This document shows, piece by piece, positions 24,428 through 34,729 of a stretch of DNA of 64,000 nucleotides. The first letter of the stretch is position 1, and every line of letters starts with the position of its first letter. The notes beneath the pieces were generated by a model. It saw nothing but the letters and a program-made list of their open reading frames with translations. It was not told where the DNA came from and searched no databases. The stretch covers positions 3,348,001-3,412,000 of the forward strand of contig NZ_CP014579.1 of NCBI RefSeq assembly GCF_001634365.1, in the 5' to 3' direction. The position numbers and the translations under genes are program-made. The DNA is from Paraburkholderia phytofirmans OLGA172 (GTDB lineage: Bacteria; Pseudomonadota; Gammaproteobacteria; Burkholderiales; Burkholderiaceae).

Positions 24428-25831
24428 TCAAGCCTCGAGCTGCTCCAGCACCTTGCCCTTGGTCTCAATACCAAGAAAGTGCACCGCAATCGCCGCCATG
24501 AACGGCACAGCCGCGAGAATATAAAACGCCACCTGCAGATTGCCGCCGATCATCGTCTTCGACACGATCGCCGGCGCGAAGATCGCCGCCACCTTCAGCC
24601 ACGCACCGCCCACACCGCAGCCCATCGCACGGATACTCGTCGGATACAGTTCCGGCGTGTACACATAAGCCGTGATAAAGCCGCAGGCGAGGAAACCTAG
24701 CGAGAACGCGCAGCACGTCGCCACCACATACACCGACGAATTGTGGAACACACCCGCCAGCAACAGCGACAGCGCGCACGCCAGGAACGACAAATTGATG
24801 ATCGGCTTGCGACCCACCTTGTCGACCAGCAACGCGCAGGTCAGCGACCCCACCACCCCCAGCACCGAAGCCGCGACCGCCAGATTCAACGCCAATTGCA
24901 GCGGCGCGTGATAAACCGTGCGATAGATCGTCGGCAACCAGGTCGACAGACCGTACTGAATGAAGCCGCACGTAATCCACAGCATCGCTACCGCCATCGT
25001 GCGCTTCAGATACGCCGGTCCAAACAGGTCGCCCATACGGCGCTTCGGATGACGATTGGCCATCGCTTCGAACTCGGCCGCATTGGCGACCGGCGGCAAC
25101 GAACCCTTCACAGCGCGTTCGAAAACATGCACGGCTGCATCGGCGTCGGCCATCCGTTCGCGCTCGGCGAGCCAGCGCGGCGATTCGGGCACCAGCTTGC
25201 GCAGCACGAAGAACAGGATCAACGGCATGCCGCCGATGAAGTACATCGTCTGCCAGCCAAAACGCGGCACGATCCATGCACCCAACGCGTTCGATGCGAG
25301 CAAACCAACCGGAAAAACGATTTCATACAACAGCACGAAACGGCCACGGCCATGCGCACGGCTGATCTCGTTGATATAGGTCGCGGCCACCGGCAATTCA
25401 CCGCCGAGCCCAAGCCCTTGAATTACACGCAATGCGACGAACACGGCGAATGACGGCGCAAACCCGCAAGCAATACTCGTAACGCCGATGATCCCCGAAC
25501 TCAACGCAATCGCCTTCACGCGGCCTTTGCGCTCTGCGTACCACGGGAACACGAACGCGCCGATCAACTGTCCGACCGAACCGGAGCCGATCAGGAAGCC
25601 GATTTCCCACGGCGTCAGATGCCACTTCGCAATCAGGATCGGCAGCGTGGCCGCGATCGCGATCACGTCGAAGCCGTCGAAGAACGTTGCGAGGCCGATC
25701 AGTATGCGCGCGCGCACCTGCATCGCATTCTTCGGCAAGCGCTCAAGACGCGCGATGATCGAGCCCCGGGTCACGGGGCCTGAGACACCGGCGCTGCTGC
25801 GGTCCCCCATGATGTTGTCGATGGTTCTCAT
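24428..25831 (-). CDS. MFS transporter, aromatic acid:H+ symporter type
   Basis: A 467-residue protein with 12 expected membrane helices. The MFS loop 2-3 signature is seen as GAFVFPWYAERKGRVKAI and the helix 4-5 signature as RVIQGLGLGGELPVAATYINE; the second half repeats GSLTCALLVDKVGRKP. The family of closest appearance is AAHS/sugar-porter-like importers of aromatic acids. I use ATG 25831; a TTG further upstream would overlap the reductase gene. It is the last gene of the catabolic operon, so it is likely to import the substrate. Confidence 0.85.
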   Translation of the reverse strand: MRTIDNIMGDRSSAGVSGPVTRGSIIARLERLPKNAMQVRARILIGLATFFDGFDVIAIAATLPILIAKWHLTPWEIGFLIGSGSVGQLIGAFVFPWYAERKGRVKAIALSSGIIGVTSIACGFAPSFAVFVALRVIQGLGLGGELPVAATYINEISRAHGRGRFVLLYEIVFPVGLLASNALGAWIVPRFGWQTMYFIGGMPLILFFVLRKLVPESPRWLAERERMADADAAVHVFERAVKGSLPPVANAAEFEAMANRHPKRRMGDLFGPAYLKRTMAVAMLWITCGFIQYGLSTWLPTIYRTVYHAPLQLALNLAVAASVLGVVGSLTCALLVDKVGRKPIINLSFLACALSLLLAGVFHNSSVYVVATCCAFSLGFLACGFITAYVYTPELYPTSIRAMGCGVGGAWLKVAAIFAPAIVSKTMIGGNLQVAFYILAAVPFMAAIAVHFLGIETKGKVLEQLEA

Positions 25832-25856
25832 GCCGTGGTGCCGTCCGTAAGTGTGG

Positions 25857-27122
25857 TTAGGCAAGCGCCGTCGAGGCGTCGGTCAGGGTGGCAAGGTCGA
25901 TGGTTCGACCCTGGTTCATCCACTTGCGCGACAATTTCAGTTCGCGCGGCGTGTTGATGGCGATCACGCCGCGAATCGCGCTGTCTTCCAGGTGGAAAAG
26001 CGTGGCGCGTTTGCCCGGCAAATCGCCGCGTACAGCGAGTTGCGCATCGCTCGGAATATCGCCGAGGATTTGCAGATTGACGTCGTATTGGTCGGACCAG
26101 AACCACGGAATGTCCGCATACGGTTCGAAATTGCCGAGTAACGCCTTCGCCGCCGAGATCGCCTGGTTCTGCGCGTTGGCCCACGATTCGAGCCGCACGC
26201 GGCGCTTCAACCACGCGCTCGGATGGTTCGCGACATCGCCGCAGGCAAAGATGCGCGGGTCGTCGGTCGCGCCGAAATGATCGACGACGATGCCGTCTTC
26301 CACCTTGATGCCCGCGGCTTCCGCCAGCACCGTGTGCGGCGTGAGGCCGATGCCGGCGACCGCGAAATCGGCGTCCAATGTCGAACCGTTAGCGAACGTT
26401 GCGCGAATGCGGTTGGCGTCGTTCGGATGATCTGCAATCGACACGAGCGAGGCGTTCAAACGCACGTCCACGCCATTTTCACGATGCAGTTGCAGCAGGA
26501 AATCCGACACCATCGGCGGCAACGAGCGAGCGCACAGACGCCGCGCGCCTTCCACAACCGTCGCTTCCACGCCCAGCTTGCGCGCGGTCGCGGCGACCTC
26601 GAGGCCGATCCAGCCACCGCCGACGACGAGCACGCGTTTGCTTGCACGCAGGCGTTCGCCCAAGGCAACGGCTTCGTCGAGCGTACGCAGATAGGTGACG
26701 TGCGAGGTCTTCACCAGTGTGTCAGGCAACCGGCGCGCCGCGCCGCCGGTTGCAATCACCAGCCGGTCGTATTGCACTTCGCGACCCGACTGCGTGCGCA
26801 CGATGCGCTGTTCACGATCGATCGACGTCGCGTACTCCGGTTGCCATGCCTCGACATTGAGCGCATCGAAATCGTCGGGCTTCACGAGACGCACGGTTTC
26901 GATATCGGCTTCACCTGAGAGCACAGCCTTCGACAGCGGCGGACGCTCGTACGGTAAATGGATCTCGTCGGCAATCATCACAAGGCGGCCGTCGAAGCCT
27001 TCCTTGCGCAACGTCTTCACGACCCAGCCCGCGGCCTGACCGCCGCCGATCACGACGATCGTGCGCGGCGCTTCGAGTCCGGCATGCGCGGCTTGAGCCT
27101 TTGCAGCAGCAGCGTCAGTCAT
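25857..27122 (-). CDS. ferredoxin reductase component of a Rieske oxygenase system
   Basis: A 421-residue FAD/NAD enzyme of the BphA4/AlkT type. FAD motif: IVVIGGGQAAGWVVKTLR; family hallmark: LPYERPPLSKAVLSGE; NAD motif: VLVVGGGWIGLEVAATARKLG; second FAD contact: PRIFACGDVAN. The C-terminal reductase domain follows. It passes electrons from NADH to the Rieske ferredoxin encoded at the head of the same operon. It overlaps the VOC gene by 8 bases. Confidence 0.9.
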   Translation of the reverse strand: MTDAAAAKAQAAHAGLEAPRTIVVIGGGQAAGWVVKTLRKEGFDGRLVMIADEIHLPYERPPLSKAVLSGEADIETVRLVKPDDFDALNVEAWQPEYATSIDREQRIVRTQSGREVQYDRLVIATGGAARRLPDTLVKTSHVTYLRTLDEAVALGERLRASKRVLVVGGGWIGLEVAATARKLGVEATVVEGARRLCARSLPPMVSDFLLQLHRENGVDVRLNASLVSIADHPNDANRIRATFANGSTLDADFAVAGIGLTPHTVLAEAAGIKVEDGIVVDHFGATDDPRIFACGDVANHPSAWLKRRVRLESWANAQNQAISAAKALLGNFEPYADIPWFWSDQYDVNLQILGDIPSDAQLAVRGDLPGKRATLFHLEDSAIRGVIAINTPRELKLSRKWMNQGRTIDLATLTDASTALA

Positions 27123-28080
27123 TTTTCCGCTCCGTCATGAACTTGCCTTCCGGTGCCTTCGCGTTTTTCTGGCGACGCGTATTGCCGTCGATGCCGCCGT
27201 CGATCGCCCATTCGGCGAACACGGTCGGACCTGGTTCGAAATCGCGCGGCTGCCATTCGGGTGTGAGCTGGTCTTCGTCGGCGTAGTACTCGATCAAACC
27301 GCCGGCCGGATTCTGGAAGTACCAGAAGTACGCCGACGACACCGGATGACGTCCCGGACCGAGTTGCGTATCCCAACCGCAGCGGCTGATATGCATGCCG
27401 CCGCCGAACACTTCGTGGATATCGCGCACGGTGAACGCCACGTGATTGAGGCCGCGCTTACCGCCCGGCAAGGCCAGCAGGAAAATGTCGTGGTGGCCGC
27501 CGTGCGGTGCGCAGCGCATGAACGCGCCGCGGCCCGGATAACGGTCCGACATTTCGAAGCCGAGCAGTTCCTGGTAAAACTTTTCCTGTTCCGCGAGTTG
27601 ATTCGTGAAGAACACCACGTGACCCACTTCAACCGGTTCAGCGCGTTCGTATATCGGCGACGGTTGATCGACGCGCAGCGTTTGGCCCCATACGTTCGAG
27701 GGCGAACCGTGAATATCGAGCGCTCGCTTGCGGGTCACTTCAACGCGAATCGCCATGCCGTTCGGATCGATACAACCCACCGCGTCGTCAGTTTCGAAAT
27801 GACCCGGCTGGCCGGCGAAACGGCCGCGCAATTCGTCGAGTTCGGCTTTCGTTGCGACACCCCATGTCACTTCACGCAGCGTCGGACCTTCTTCGAACGC
27901 GGGCGGCAGCGACGGGTCGTTCGCGTCGACGGCGAGAATCGTGCAGCCGTTCAGCGTTTCGAAGCGTGCGTGGGTTTCGTCGTGCGCCACTTCCTGCAAG
28001 CCCCAGTCCGCGAAAAAGCGGCGACAGGTGGCGAGATCCGTCACGCCGTAGATAATCTGTTCAATGCCGAGAATCGTCAT
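27115..28080 (-). CDS. extradiol-type VOC dioxygenase
   Basis: A 321-residue protein with two VOC modules (about 5-130 and 150-290), as in type I catechol 2,3-dioxygenases. Iron ligands are expected as His in EVGHVVFFTN, His in GLNHVAFTVRD and Glu in GGLIEYYAD. I chose ATG 28080, which has an AAGAGG Shine-Dalgarno, over the longer open frame. It would cleave the ring of a catecholic or similar diol formed by the Rieske oxygenase. It overlaps the reductase gene downstream by 8 bases. Confidence 0.88.
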   Translation of the reverse strand: MTILGIEQIIYGVTDLATCRRFFADWGLQEVAHDETHARFETLNGCTILAVDANDPSLPPAFEEGPTLREVTWGVATKAELDELRGRFAGQPGHFETDDAVGCIDPNGMAIRVEVTRKRALDIHGSPSNVWGQTLRVDQPSPIYERAEPVEVGHVVFFTNQLAEQEKFYQELLGFEMSDRYPGRGAFMRCAPHGGHHDIFLLALPGGKRGLNHVAFTVRDIHEVFGGGMHISRCGWDTQLGPGRHPVSSAYFWYFQNPAGGLIEYYADEDQLTPEWQPRDFEPGPTVFAEWAIDGGIDGNTRRQKNAKAPEGKFMTERKND

Positions 28081-28097
28081 AATGTGCCTCTTGCGTA

Positions 28098-29588
28098 TTA
28101 GTTCGCCCACGCCAGCGGCGCGTCGTTCAAGCCCCAGTAGAGGCTCTTCTGCTGCATGTATTCGCGGATGCCGAGACGGCCTTTCTCGCGTCCCATGCCA
28201 CTCTCCTTCCAGCCGCTGAACGGCGTCGAGATCGAGAACAGCTTGTAGGTGTTGATCCACACGGTGCCGGTCTCAAGCGCGCGGGCGATCCGGTAGGCGC
28301 GTTTGTAGTCGCGCGTCCAGATGCCGGCGGCGAGGCCGAACACACTATTGTTCGCTTCTTTCAGGAGCGAGGCTTCGTCGTCGAACGGCATCGCGACCAG
28401 CACCGGGCCGAAGATTTCTTCCTGGCAGATGCGGGCGTCGTTCGTGAGGCCTTCGAGAATCGTCGGCTGGAAGTAGGTGCCTGCTTCGCGGCCATCGCCG
28501 ACCGGGCGCTCGCCGCCGCACAGCAGGCGGCCGCCCTCTTCCAGACCCAATGCGACGTAACGTTCGACTGTTTCGCGATGCGCCGCGGTAATCAGCGGAC
28601 CCATCTGCGTTTCCGCACGCGACGGATCGCCGACGCGCAGCTTGCGTGCACCTTCCGCGAGACGCTTCATGAACGCGTCGTAGATCGAACGCTGCACGAA
28701 CAGGCGCGAACCCGCGATGCACGCTTCGCCTGACGAACTGAAGATGCCGTACAGCACGCCGTTCACTGCGTGGTCGAGATCGGCGTCGTCGAATACGATG
28801 GTCGGGGACTTGCCGCCGAGTTCGAGCGAGACCGGCATCAGCTTGTCCGCTGCGATACGCGCGATACCGCGACCGACTTCGGTGCCGCCCGTGAACGACA
28901 CTTTCTTGACCAACGGATGGCGCACCAGCACGTCGCCGATCACCGAGCCTTTACCCGGCACCACGCTCAGGATGCCCTTCGGCACACCGGCTTCTTCGCA
29001 GATACGAGCCAGCGCCAAGGAGACCAGCGGCGTGACCTCCGCCGGCTTCAGTACCACAGCGTTGCCACCTGCCAGTGCCGGGGCCAGCTTCTGCGCGTCC
29101 GAAGCAATCGGCGAATTCCATGGCGTAATCGCCGCGATCACACCGATCGGCTCGTAAATACTCATCGTCAGATAGTCGCCACGCGAGGGCGTGACTTCTT
29201 CGTCGAGCGTTTCGAGGCACGCCGCGAAGTAGCGGAACGTGTTAGCGGCGCTCGCCACCAGCACGCGCGTTTCGCCGATCGGCTTACCGTTGTCGCGGCG
29301 CTGCAATTGCGCGAGTGCTTCATGACGCACCATGATCAGATCGGCAATGCGGTACAGAATCAGCGCGCGCTGATGCGGCTTCAGACCCGACCAATTCGCC
29401 TTGCGCCATGCGATATCCGCGGCTTCCACGGCTTCGCGGGCGTCATCGGCATTGGCCGTCGAGATTTCCATGTTGACCGACTGATCCGCCGGATACAGGC
29501 TTTTATACGGGTTGCCACGCCCTTGCCGCCATTCGCCGCCGATGAAAATATTACCGTTGGGCACGAGGCTGGTATCGAAGTGAGTCAT
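28098..29588 (-). CDS. aldehyde dehydrogenase
   Basis: A 496-residue NAD(P)-dependent enzyme of normal length. The active-site Glu is in VSLELGGKSPTIVF and the catalytic Cys in SSGEACIAGSRLFV; the cofactor-binding ITPWNSPIA motif and the C-terminal PFSGWKESGMGREKG are present. In this operon it may oxidise the semialdehyde released by ring cleavage, as hydroxymuconic semialdehyde dehydrogenases do. It ends 17 bp before the VOC gene. Confidence 0.92.
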   Translation of the reverse strand: MTHFDTSLVPNGNIFIGGEWRQGRGNPYKSLYPADQSVNMEISTANADDAREAVEAADIAWRKANWSGLKPHQRALILYRIADLIMVRHEALAQLQRRDNGKPIGETRVLVASAANTFRYFAACLETLDEEVTPSRGDYLTMSIYEPIGVIAAITPWNSPIASDAQKLAPALAGGNAVVLKPAEVTPLVSLALARICEEAGVPKGILSVVPGKGSVIGDVLVRHPLVKKVSFTGGTEVGRGIARIAADKLMPVSLELGGKSPTIVFDDADLDHAVNGVLYGIFSSSGEACIAGSRLFVQRSIYDAFMKRLAEGARKLRVGDPSRAETQMGPLITAAHRETVERYVALGLEEGGRLLCGGERPVGDGREAGTYFQPTILEGLTNDARICQEEIFGPVLVAMPFDDEASLLKEANNSVFGLAAGIWTRDYKRAYRIARALETGTVWINTYKLFSISTPFSGWKESGMGREKGRLGIREYMQQKSLYWGLNDAPLAWAN

Positions 29589-29628
29589 GTCGGTCGTTCC
29601 GGTTTGCTTCAGCTAATCAGCTAATGTC

Positions 29629-30459
29629 TTAAATCACGCAACGGGCCGCGCGATTGCGTAGCGCACGAATCGCGCTGAATGCGGTCAATGCGGACGTCTT
29701 GGGGTTGTCCGGCAGCGGCTTGCCGCACATTTCCAGCGACATCTCGCCGAATGCGCCGCGCGCCACAATGCGGTGCACATTGCGCGACACGTTCGGGTCG
29801 GCGATCAGGCGCACCGTGGTGTGGTCCAGCCCCAGGCCCGCAAGCGCGATCGTCGCGGCGACGTTGGCGTTCTTCGGATACAGGCGCGCCGCTTCACGTG
29901 CGCTGCCTTCGAAAATCACGGTCTCTTCGCTCAGCGTGTGCAGATTGCAGACCTGTTCCGCGGGCGTGCCGAGCCAACCCAAAGGCGGCTTGCGGCCCGT
30001 GTACAGCACTTCATCGAGACCGCCGAGCCTGGCGGCCGACAACGCATCCACGCCGCCGATTGCGCCCGACAGCAGCGTCAACGTTGCGTCGCCTTCATCG
30101 GCCGCCGCGGAGAGCGCGTCCAGCAACATCATGTCGGATAGCGCGCCGATCGAGGCCACCGCGCAATCCGTACCGGCTTTCAGCAACGGCACCACGTGAT
30201 CGACGAGTGCGCTGTGCCCCGCGCATTCCAGTGCGAAATGCGGCTGGCTGCTCAACACGGACACCGACGCCACCACATCGACCGACTCGCCCACCACTTC
30301 ACGCACCGACGCCATGTGGCGTTCCGGCACGATCACGTGCGACACGTGCACCGTCGGATCCGACTCGACCGAGCGATACACCGCCTGGCCGATTGCGCCG
30401 AAGCCGATCATCGCGACGTCGATGGGCGCGTGATGCCCCGCGTAGCCGGTCTCACGCAT
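29629..30459 (-). CDS. L-aspartate dehydrogenase-like protein
   Basis: A 276-residue protein of the NadX/AspDH family. The Rossmann motif is [16 protein letters not shown]; the family signatures [36 protein letters not shown] and [28 protein letters not shown] follow, with the active-site His expected in NVSRNVHRI. The family oxidises aspartate to iminoaspartate with NAD(P). Its place in a catabolic operon, far from nad genes, suggests a related amine or amino acid substrate. It overlaps the ThDP enzyme gene by 8 bases. Confidence 0.85.
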   Translation of the reverse strand: MRETGYAGHHAPIDVAMIGFGAIGQAVYRSVESDPTVHVSHVIVPERHMASVREVVGESVDVVASVSVLSSQPHFALECAGHSALVDHVVPLLKAGTDCAVASIGALSDMMLLDALSAAADEGDATLTLLSGAIGGVDALSAARLGGLDEVLYTGRKPPLGWLGTPAEQVCNLHTLSEETVIFEGSAREAARLYPKNANVAATIALAGLGLDHTTVRLIADPNVSRNVHRIVARGAFGEMSLEMCGKPLPDNPKTSALTAFSAIRALRNRAARCVI

Positions 30460-32110
30460 GTTCCGGCTCCTTTTCCTTGACCGGTGGCCCTGCGAACGCG
30501 GTGGCGAACGAGCCGACCGACAGCATGTCCACTTCGACCAGTACGGGGCCCGTCTTCGCCATGCCTTCGCGGATGATCTCCTCGGCCTGGTCGAGCGACT
30601 TGATGCGGTAGTGCGTGAGCTTCAGGCTCTCGCTGAACTGCGCGAAATCCGGCTGGTGCAGATCGACGTAGCAACGGCGGCCGCCGTATTGCGCGTCCTG
30701 AATATTGCGGATCACGCCATAGCACTGGTCGTTCATCAGCACGATCATCACGTTGGCGTTTTCCTGCACGGCCGTCGCGAGTTCACCGACGTTGACCATC
30801 AGGCCGCCGTCGCCGACCAGACACACGGTCTTTGCCGCATTGCCGGCAAGTGCCGCGCCGATACCCATTTGCATGCCCTGGCCGATACCGCCACCGAGTG
30901 CATGAACGCCCGCGCGCGGCGAGAAAATCTTCAGCAGGCGGTTACCCCACGTGCTGTTCGAAATCGTGACGTCGCGCACCCAGTTGTAGTCGCGGCCTAC
31001 AGCCTGTTGCAGCGCGTCGACGAGGCGCTTGTACGGGCCCAGGCCCTTGCCCACATCGGCGACTGCGCTTTCGCGTGCGGCGGCCAGATCCTGTGCGAAA
31101 GTGGGATCGACCTTCAAGCGGCCTTCGAGCAACGTCGCGAGTTCTTCGAGCACCGACGATGCGTCGCCGTGAATGAACATGTCGTTGCGATAGCCGCGGT
31201 TGTCGGCGAGCGCGTCGGCGTCGATGCGATACAGCGGTTGCGGCAGCGCGAGCTTGTATTTCAGCGTTTCATTGCCACGCAGACGCGAACCGACCACCAC
31301 CAGCGCGTCACACGTCTTGTAGAAGCTTTCGACTGCCGAGTGCACGTTGAACGCGCCGAGCGTCGCCGGATGATCTTCCGGCAGCACGCCACGGCCTTGC
31401 ACGCTGGTCACGACACCGAAGCCCAACGCGACGAGACGTTCAACCGCAGCACGTGCGTGACGCGTGCCGCCGCCGAGCCACAACAGCGGGCGCTTCGCGC
31501 TCACCAGTTGCTCTGCCAACTGAGCGACGCGCTTGCTGCAATGCGTAAGCGTCGTAACGTGCGGCGCGCCCAGATCGGCAGGCCATTCGATTTCGGCAGC
31601 TTGAATGTCGATCGGGATTTCAACGCTGACCGGACCACTCGGTGCGGTTTGTGCGACACGGACGGCTTCGCGGATCGTCGGCAGCGCGGTGTCGACCGAG
31701 CGCACGCGGAACGCAGCCTTCGAGATCGACGACAGCATCGACAATTGATCCGGCGCTTCGTGGATATAAGCGAGGTCCTGATCGAGGTATTCGGTTTCGA
31801 TCTGGCCGGTGACGTGCAGCAACGCGGTGCCCGCGGTCAGTGCTTCGACCATCGCGCCGGCAGCATTACCTGCTGCAGTGCCCGTGCTCGTGAATGCCAC
31901 GCCAAGGCCGCCGGAAACACGGGCCAGGCCATCGGCCATGTTCACCGCGCCCGCTTCGCCACGTGCGCCGACATAGCGAATCTTGCCGCGATTGTGGATC
32001 GCGTCGAGGATCGGCATGTTGTGAATCGAGATCACGCCGAATGCGGTTTGAACGCCGCATTGCTCGAGAAAAGCGGCGATCAGTTCGCCAACGGTGGTTT
32101 TGTTAGACAT
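30452..32110 (-). CDS. thiamine diphosphate-dependent enzyme (acetolactate synthase-like)
   Basis: A 552-residue protein with the three-domain layout: pyrimidine domain (1-170, catalytic Glu in [14 protein letters not shown]), central domain (about 195-330) and ThDP domain (about 370-530) with [17 protein letters not shown] as the Mg-ThDP motif. This superfamily includes acetolactate synthases, benzoylformate decarboxylases and IPDC. In this setting a decarboxylase or C-C lyase acting on a 2-oxo acid is likely. I chose ATG 32110, since the longer frame would overlap most of the upstream SDR end. Overlaps of 8 bases exist at both ends. Confidence 0.85.
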   Translation of the reverse strand: MSNKTTVGELIAAFLEQCGVQTAFGVISIHNMPILDAIHNRGKIRYVGARGEAGAVNMADGLARVSGGLGVAFTSTGTAAGNAAGAMVEALTAGTALLHVTGQIETEYLDQDLAYIHEAPDQLSMLSSISKAAFRVRSVDTALPTIREAVRVAQTAPSGPVSVEIPIDIQAAEIEWPADLGAPHVTTLTHCSKRVAQLAEQLVSAKRPLLWLGGGTRHARAAVERLVALGFGVVTSVQGRGVLPEDHPATLGAFNVHSAVESFYKTCDALVVVGSRLRGNETLKYKLALPQPLYRIDADALADNRGYRNDMFIHGDASSVLEELATLLEGRLKVDPTFAQDLAAARESAVADVGKGLGPYKRLVDALQQAVGRDYNWVRDVTISNSTWGNRLLKIFSPRAGVHALGGGIGQGMQMGIGAALAGNAAKTVCLVGDGGLMVNVGELATAVQENANVMIVLMNDQCYGVIRNIQDAQYGGRRCYVDLHQPDFAQFSESLKLTHYRIKSLDQAEEIIREGMAKTGPVLVEVDMLSVGSFATAFAGPPVKEKEPEHA

Positions 32111-32900
32111 GTCGTGCAACGCCTCCAGAAACATCGATGTGACTGCCCGTCGTATAGGACGACAGCGTCGTAGCCAGGTAAAAGAGTGCTTGTGCGGCTT
32201 CTTCGGGGCGACCGAAGCGGCCTAGCGGAATGTTTTTCTTGCGTGCCAGTTCGGCGGTCCAGTCTTCCCAGCTCTGGCCCGGCTGCGCTTCTTTCGCGTA
32301 ACGGCGGCGCCATTGACCCGATTCGACGATGCCGATCAAAATCGAATTCACGCGGATACGCTGCGGCGCAAGTTCGACCGCGAGCGATTTAATGAGGCTC
32401 AGCACGCCGGCACGTGCCGACGAAGTCGCCACCATGTGCGGCTCGGGTTGCAGTGCGAGCAGCGAGTTCACGCAGACCACGGCGGGGTTTGACGCGTCGC
32501 GCAGCATCGGCAGGAACGCGCGGGTCGGGCGGATCACGCTGAAGTACTTCAAGTCGAGTTCTTCGCGCCAGGCGTCGTCGGTGGTGTCGGCGAAGGTCGA
32601 CACGCGACCCTGGCCTGCGTTGTTCACCAGCATGTCGGTGCGGCCAAAGCGTGTTCGCACCGCTTGCGCAAATGCGTTCACTTCTTCCGCGTTCAGCACG
32701 TCGCAGGTTTGCGCCAACAGCTGCGCGTGGGGAAACTGCGCCTTCAAAGCGGTTTCCGCTTGCGCAAGCCGTTCGCTGTCGCGTCCGCAAATCGCGACCG
32801 AAGCGCCTGCTCGCAGAAACAGTTCGGCAGTCGCAAGGCCGATGCCGGACGAACCGCCCGTCACCACCGCCACCTGTCCGGTCAAGTCGATTTGGATCAT
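32103..32900 (-). CDS. SDR-family protein with altered catalytic residues
   Basis: A 265-residue Rossmann protein. The cofactor motif is VVTGGSSGIGLATAELF (TGxxxGxG) and the NNAG motif is VNNAGQGRV. The catalytic Ser is kept in CVNSLLAL, but where YxxxK is expected the sequence reads TSSAR (MVATSSARAGVLSLIKSLA), so Tyr is Thr and Lys is Arg. The C-terminus (LIGIVESGQW...[14 protein letters not shown]) is normal. It may have a non-reductase or altered role. It overlaps the IclR gene (4 bases) and the ThDP gene (8 bases). Confidence 0.85.
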   Translation of the reverse strand: MIQIDLTGQVAVVTGGSSGIGLATAELFLRAGASVAICGRDSERLAQAETALKAQFPHAQLLAQTCDVLNAEEVNAFAQAVRTRFGRTDMLVNNAGQGRVSTFADTTDDAWREELDLKYFSVIRPTRAFLPMLRDASNPAVVCVNSLLALQPEPHMVATSSARAGVLSLIKSLAVELAPQRIRVNSILIGIVESGQWRRRYAKEAQPGQSWEDWTAELARKKNIPLGRFGRPEEAAQALFYLATTLSSYTTGSHIDVSGGVARHV

Positions 32901-33799
32901 TTGAGCCCCAGTGCCTTCATGTATTTCGTGCCCGCGTTCGGGCTGCCCTTCGGCCGATAGTTGAGCCGCTGCGACAGTTCGTCAGCCGCGCGGCGGACCT
33001 TTTCGATCAAGCCGCTGTCGAGCAGCGAAGCGTCGATCTCGTGACGTGGAATCGTCGTTGTGATCACCGCGACGATGCGGCCCGCGTCGTTGCGCACCGG
33101 CGCGCTTACCACCGAAATGCCGCGTTCGAATGACGACTCGCTGATCGCGAAGCCGCGCCGTGCGTCGTCGCGAACGCGTTCGTACAGGTCGTCGATCGTG
33201 GCGGGCGTTTGTTTTGTGAAGCGTTCGAGTTCCGGCTCGGGGTAGAGCTTTTTCAAGTCGTCGAGCGTCATGTCGCCCATCAGCACCTGGCCGTGCGTCG
33301 TCGCGTGAGCCGGCAGGCGCGTGCCGACATTCACCTTCACCGAGCTGAAGATCGGCGCATGGCTTTGCGCTTTGGCGACGAACACGACATCGCGTCCGTC
33401 GCGAATCACGATGTGGCTGGTGAGGCCCGTGTCGTTACGCAGCGCTTCGATGATCGGCAAACCGAGGTCGGTCAATTCGAGCGAGCTCAGATATTCGAAA
33501 CCGAGCCGCAGCACCGCGACGCCGAGGCGATAGTTGCGGTCCTTGTCGGCGCGCTCGAGAAAACCGAGCGATTCGAGCGTTTGCAGCAGACGGAACACCG
33601 TCGTGCGGGGAATCTTCAGGCGCTTCGATAATTCCGGTGCGCCGAGAACCGGCTCGCGCGGCGAGAACTCCGTCAGAATCTTCAGACCGCGCTCCAGACC
33701 CGGCACGCGATAGCTGATCTCGCTGCTGGTGTCTGCGTCGTTGCGGTCGTCGTCCGCGTCGCGCTCGGCGCTAACCATGTCATGCGTGTCGGACGTCAT
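32897..33799 (-). CDS. IclR-family transcriptional regulator (operon-internal)
   Basis: A 300-residue regulator. The N-terminal winged HTH reads VPGLERGLKILTEF, LGAPELSKRLKIPRTTVFRLLQTLESLGFLE; the C-terminal effector domain includes GTRLPAHATTHGQVLMGD and FERGISVVSAPVRN. It is strikingly similar over the full length to the regulator at 39448-40419, so the two arose by duplication. Being inside the operon, it is likely to be an autoregulated sensor of a pathway intermediate. It begins directly at the hydrolase stop and ends with a 4-base overlap to the SDR gene. Confidence 0.92.
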   Translation of the reverse strand: MTSDTHDMVSAERDADDDRNDADTSSEISYRVPGLERGLKILTEFSPREPVLGAPELSKRLKIPRTTVFRLLQTLESLGFLERADKDRNYRLGVAVLRLGFEYLSSLELTDLGLPIIEALRNDTGLTSHIVIRDGRDVVFVAKAQSHAPIFSSVKVNVGTRLPAHATTHGQVLMGDMTLDDLKKLYPEPELERFTKQTPATIDDLYERVRDDARRGFAISESSFERGISVVSAPVRNDAGRIVAVITTTIPRHEIDASLLDSGLIEKVRRAADELSQRLNYRPKGSPNAGTKYMKALGLK

Positions 33800-34690
33800 T
33801 CATTGGCTCCGTTGTCCGTCGCTCGCGCGGCAGAACGTGTCGATGATCGCGGTGTACGCGGCGGGTGCTTCGATGTAACCTGCATGCCCCGCGCGTGGCA
33901 CGACCTGCAGTTTGGTGCCGGCGGCGAGAGCGAGTCGCTCGCAGGCTTCGGGGGGCGTAATGGCGTCGTCTGCACCGGCCGCGATGTTGATGCGGCCTCG
34001 GTAGCGCGCAAGATCGCTGGCGAGATCGGCATTGGCTAGCAGATGCGTTGCCTGCGCATAACCGTGCGGAATCACGCGCGACATGTTCCAGCGCACCCAT
34101 GCGCGCGCTTCGTCGCTCGCATGCGCGGACAACATGTTGGCGCTGCGTTGTTCGGCGAGACCTTGCGGGCCGAGTTCGTTAATCATGGCGAGACGCTGAT
34201 CGCGTTTCGTCTCGCGCACTTCCGCCGACGAAGCGCCATAACCGCGAGCCGGCGACAACAGCAGCAAGCCGTCCACACGCTGCGGATTCGTCACGGCAAA
34301 CGCACCAGCCATGATCGCGCCAAGCGAATGCCCCAGCAGCACGCAGCGTTCAATGCCAAGCGCGTCGAGCCAATCCTTTAGTACAGTTGCGTAATCGCTT
34401 GCAGCGGGCGAATCGGCTTCTACAGGTGTTGATGCGCCATACCCTGGCGCATCCCATGCCAGCACACGACGCGTCTCACCCAGCACTTCAAACTGCTGAA
34501 CCCAGGAAGCCGCGCCCGAGCCGATACCGTGAAGCAGCACCAAAGGCAGTGCTTCGCTTGCGGCGCTATCCACATCGCGATAGCTCACCGCACGTTGCGA
34601 TGCCAGCCGGATTTGCTGCGCGGGAAAGCGTGCAAGGCATGCTTCGAGCGTAGCGTTCTGATCGACGGTAGCGGACGGGACTGCGGACAT
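33800..34690 (-). CDS. alpha/beta hydrolase, meta-cleavage-product hydrolase type
   Basis: A 296-residue enzyme. AAGGA precedes ATG 34690. The oxyanion HG is in LVLLHGIGSGAASW, the nucleophile Ser in LLGHSLGAIMAG, the acid Asp in AAGADDAITPPEA and the His in RAGHAGYIEAP. The layout resembles MhpC, BphD and related C-C hydrolases. It would split the ring-opened product, though an esterase role is possible. Confidence 0.85.
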   Translation of the reverse strand: MSAVPSATVDQNATLEACLARFPAQQIRLASQRAVSYRDVDSAASEALPLVLLHGIGSGAASWVQQFEVLGETRRVLAWDAPGYGASTPVEADSPAASDYATVLKDWLDALGIERCVLLGHSLGAIMAGAFAVTNPQRVDGLLLLSPARGYGASSAEVRETKRDQRLAMINELGPQGLAEQRSANMLSAHASDEARAWVRWNMSRVIPHGYAQATHLLANADLASDLARYRGRINIAAGADDAITPPEACERLALAAGTKLQVVPRAGHAGYIEAPAAYTAIIDTFCRASDGQRSQ

Positions 34691-34729
34691 GATTTCCTTC
34701 GCGGGTGATTTCAAAGCGACGTTGAGGGC

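Noticed and set aside
30458..32173. 571-codon open frame on the plus strand
   Set aside because: It is the complement of the ThDP enzyme gene, whose conserved motifs and overlaps are convincing; the plus product is His/Arg-rich and has no family features.
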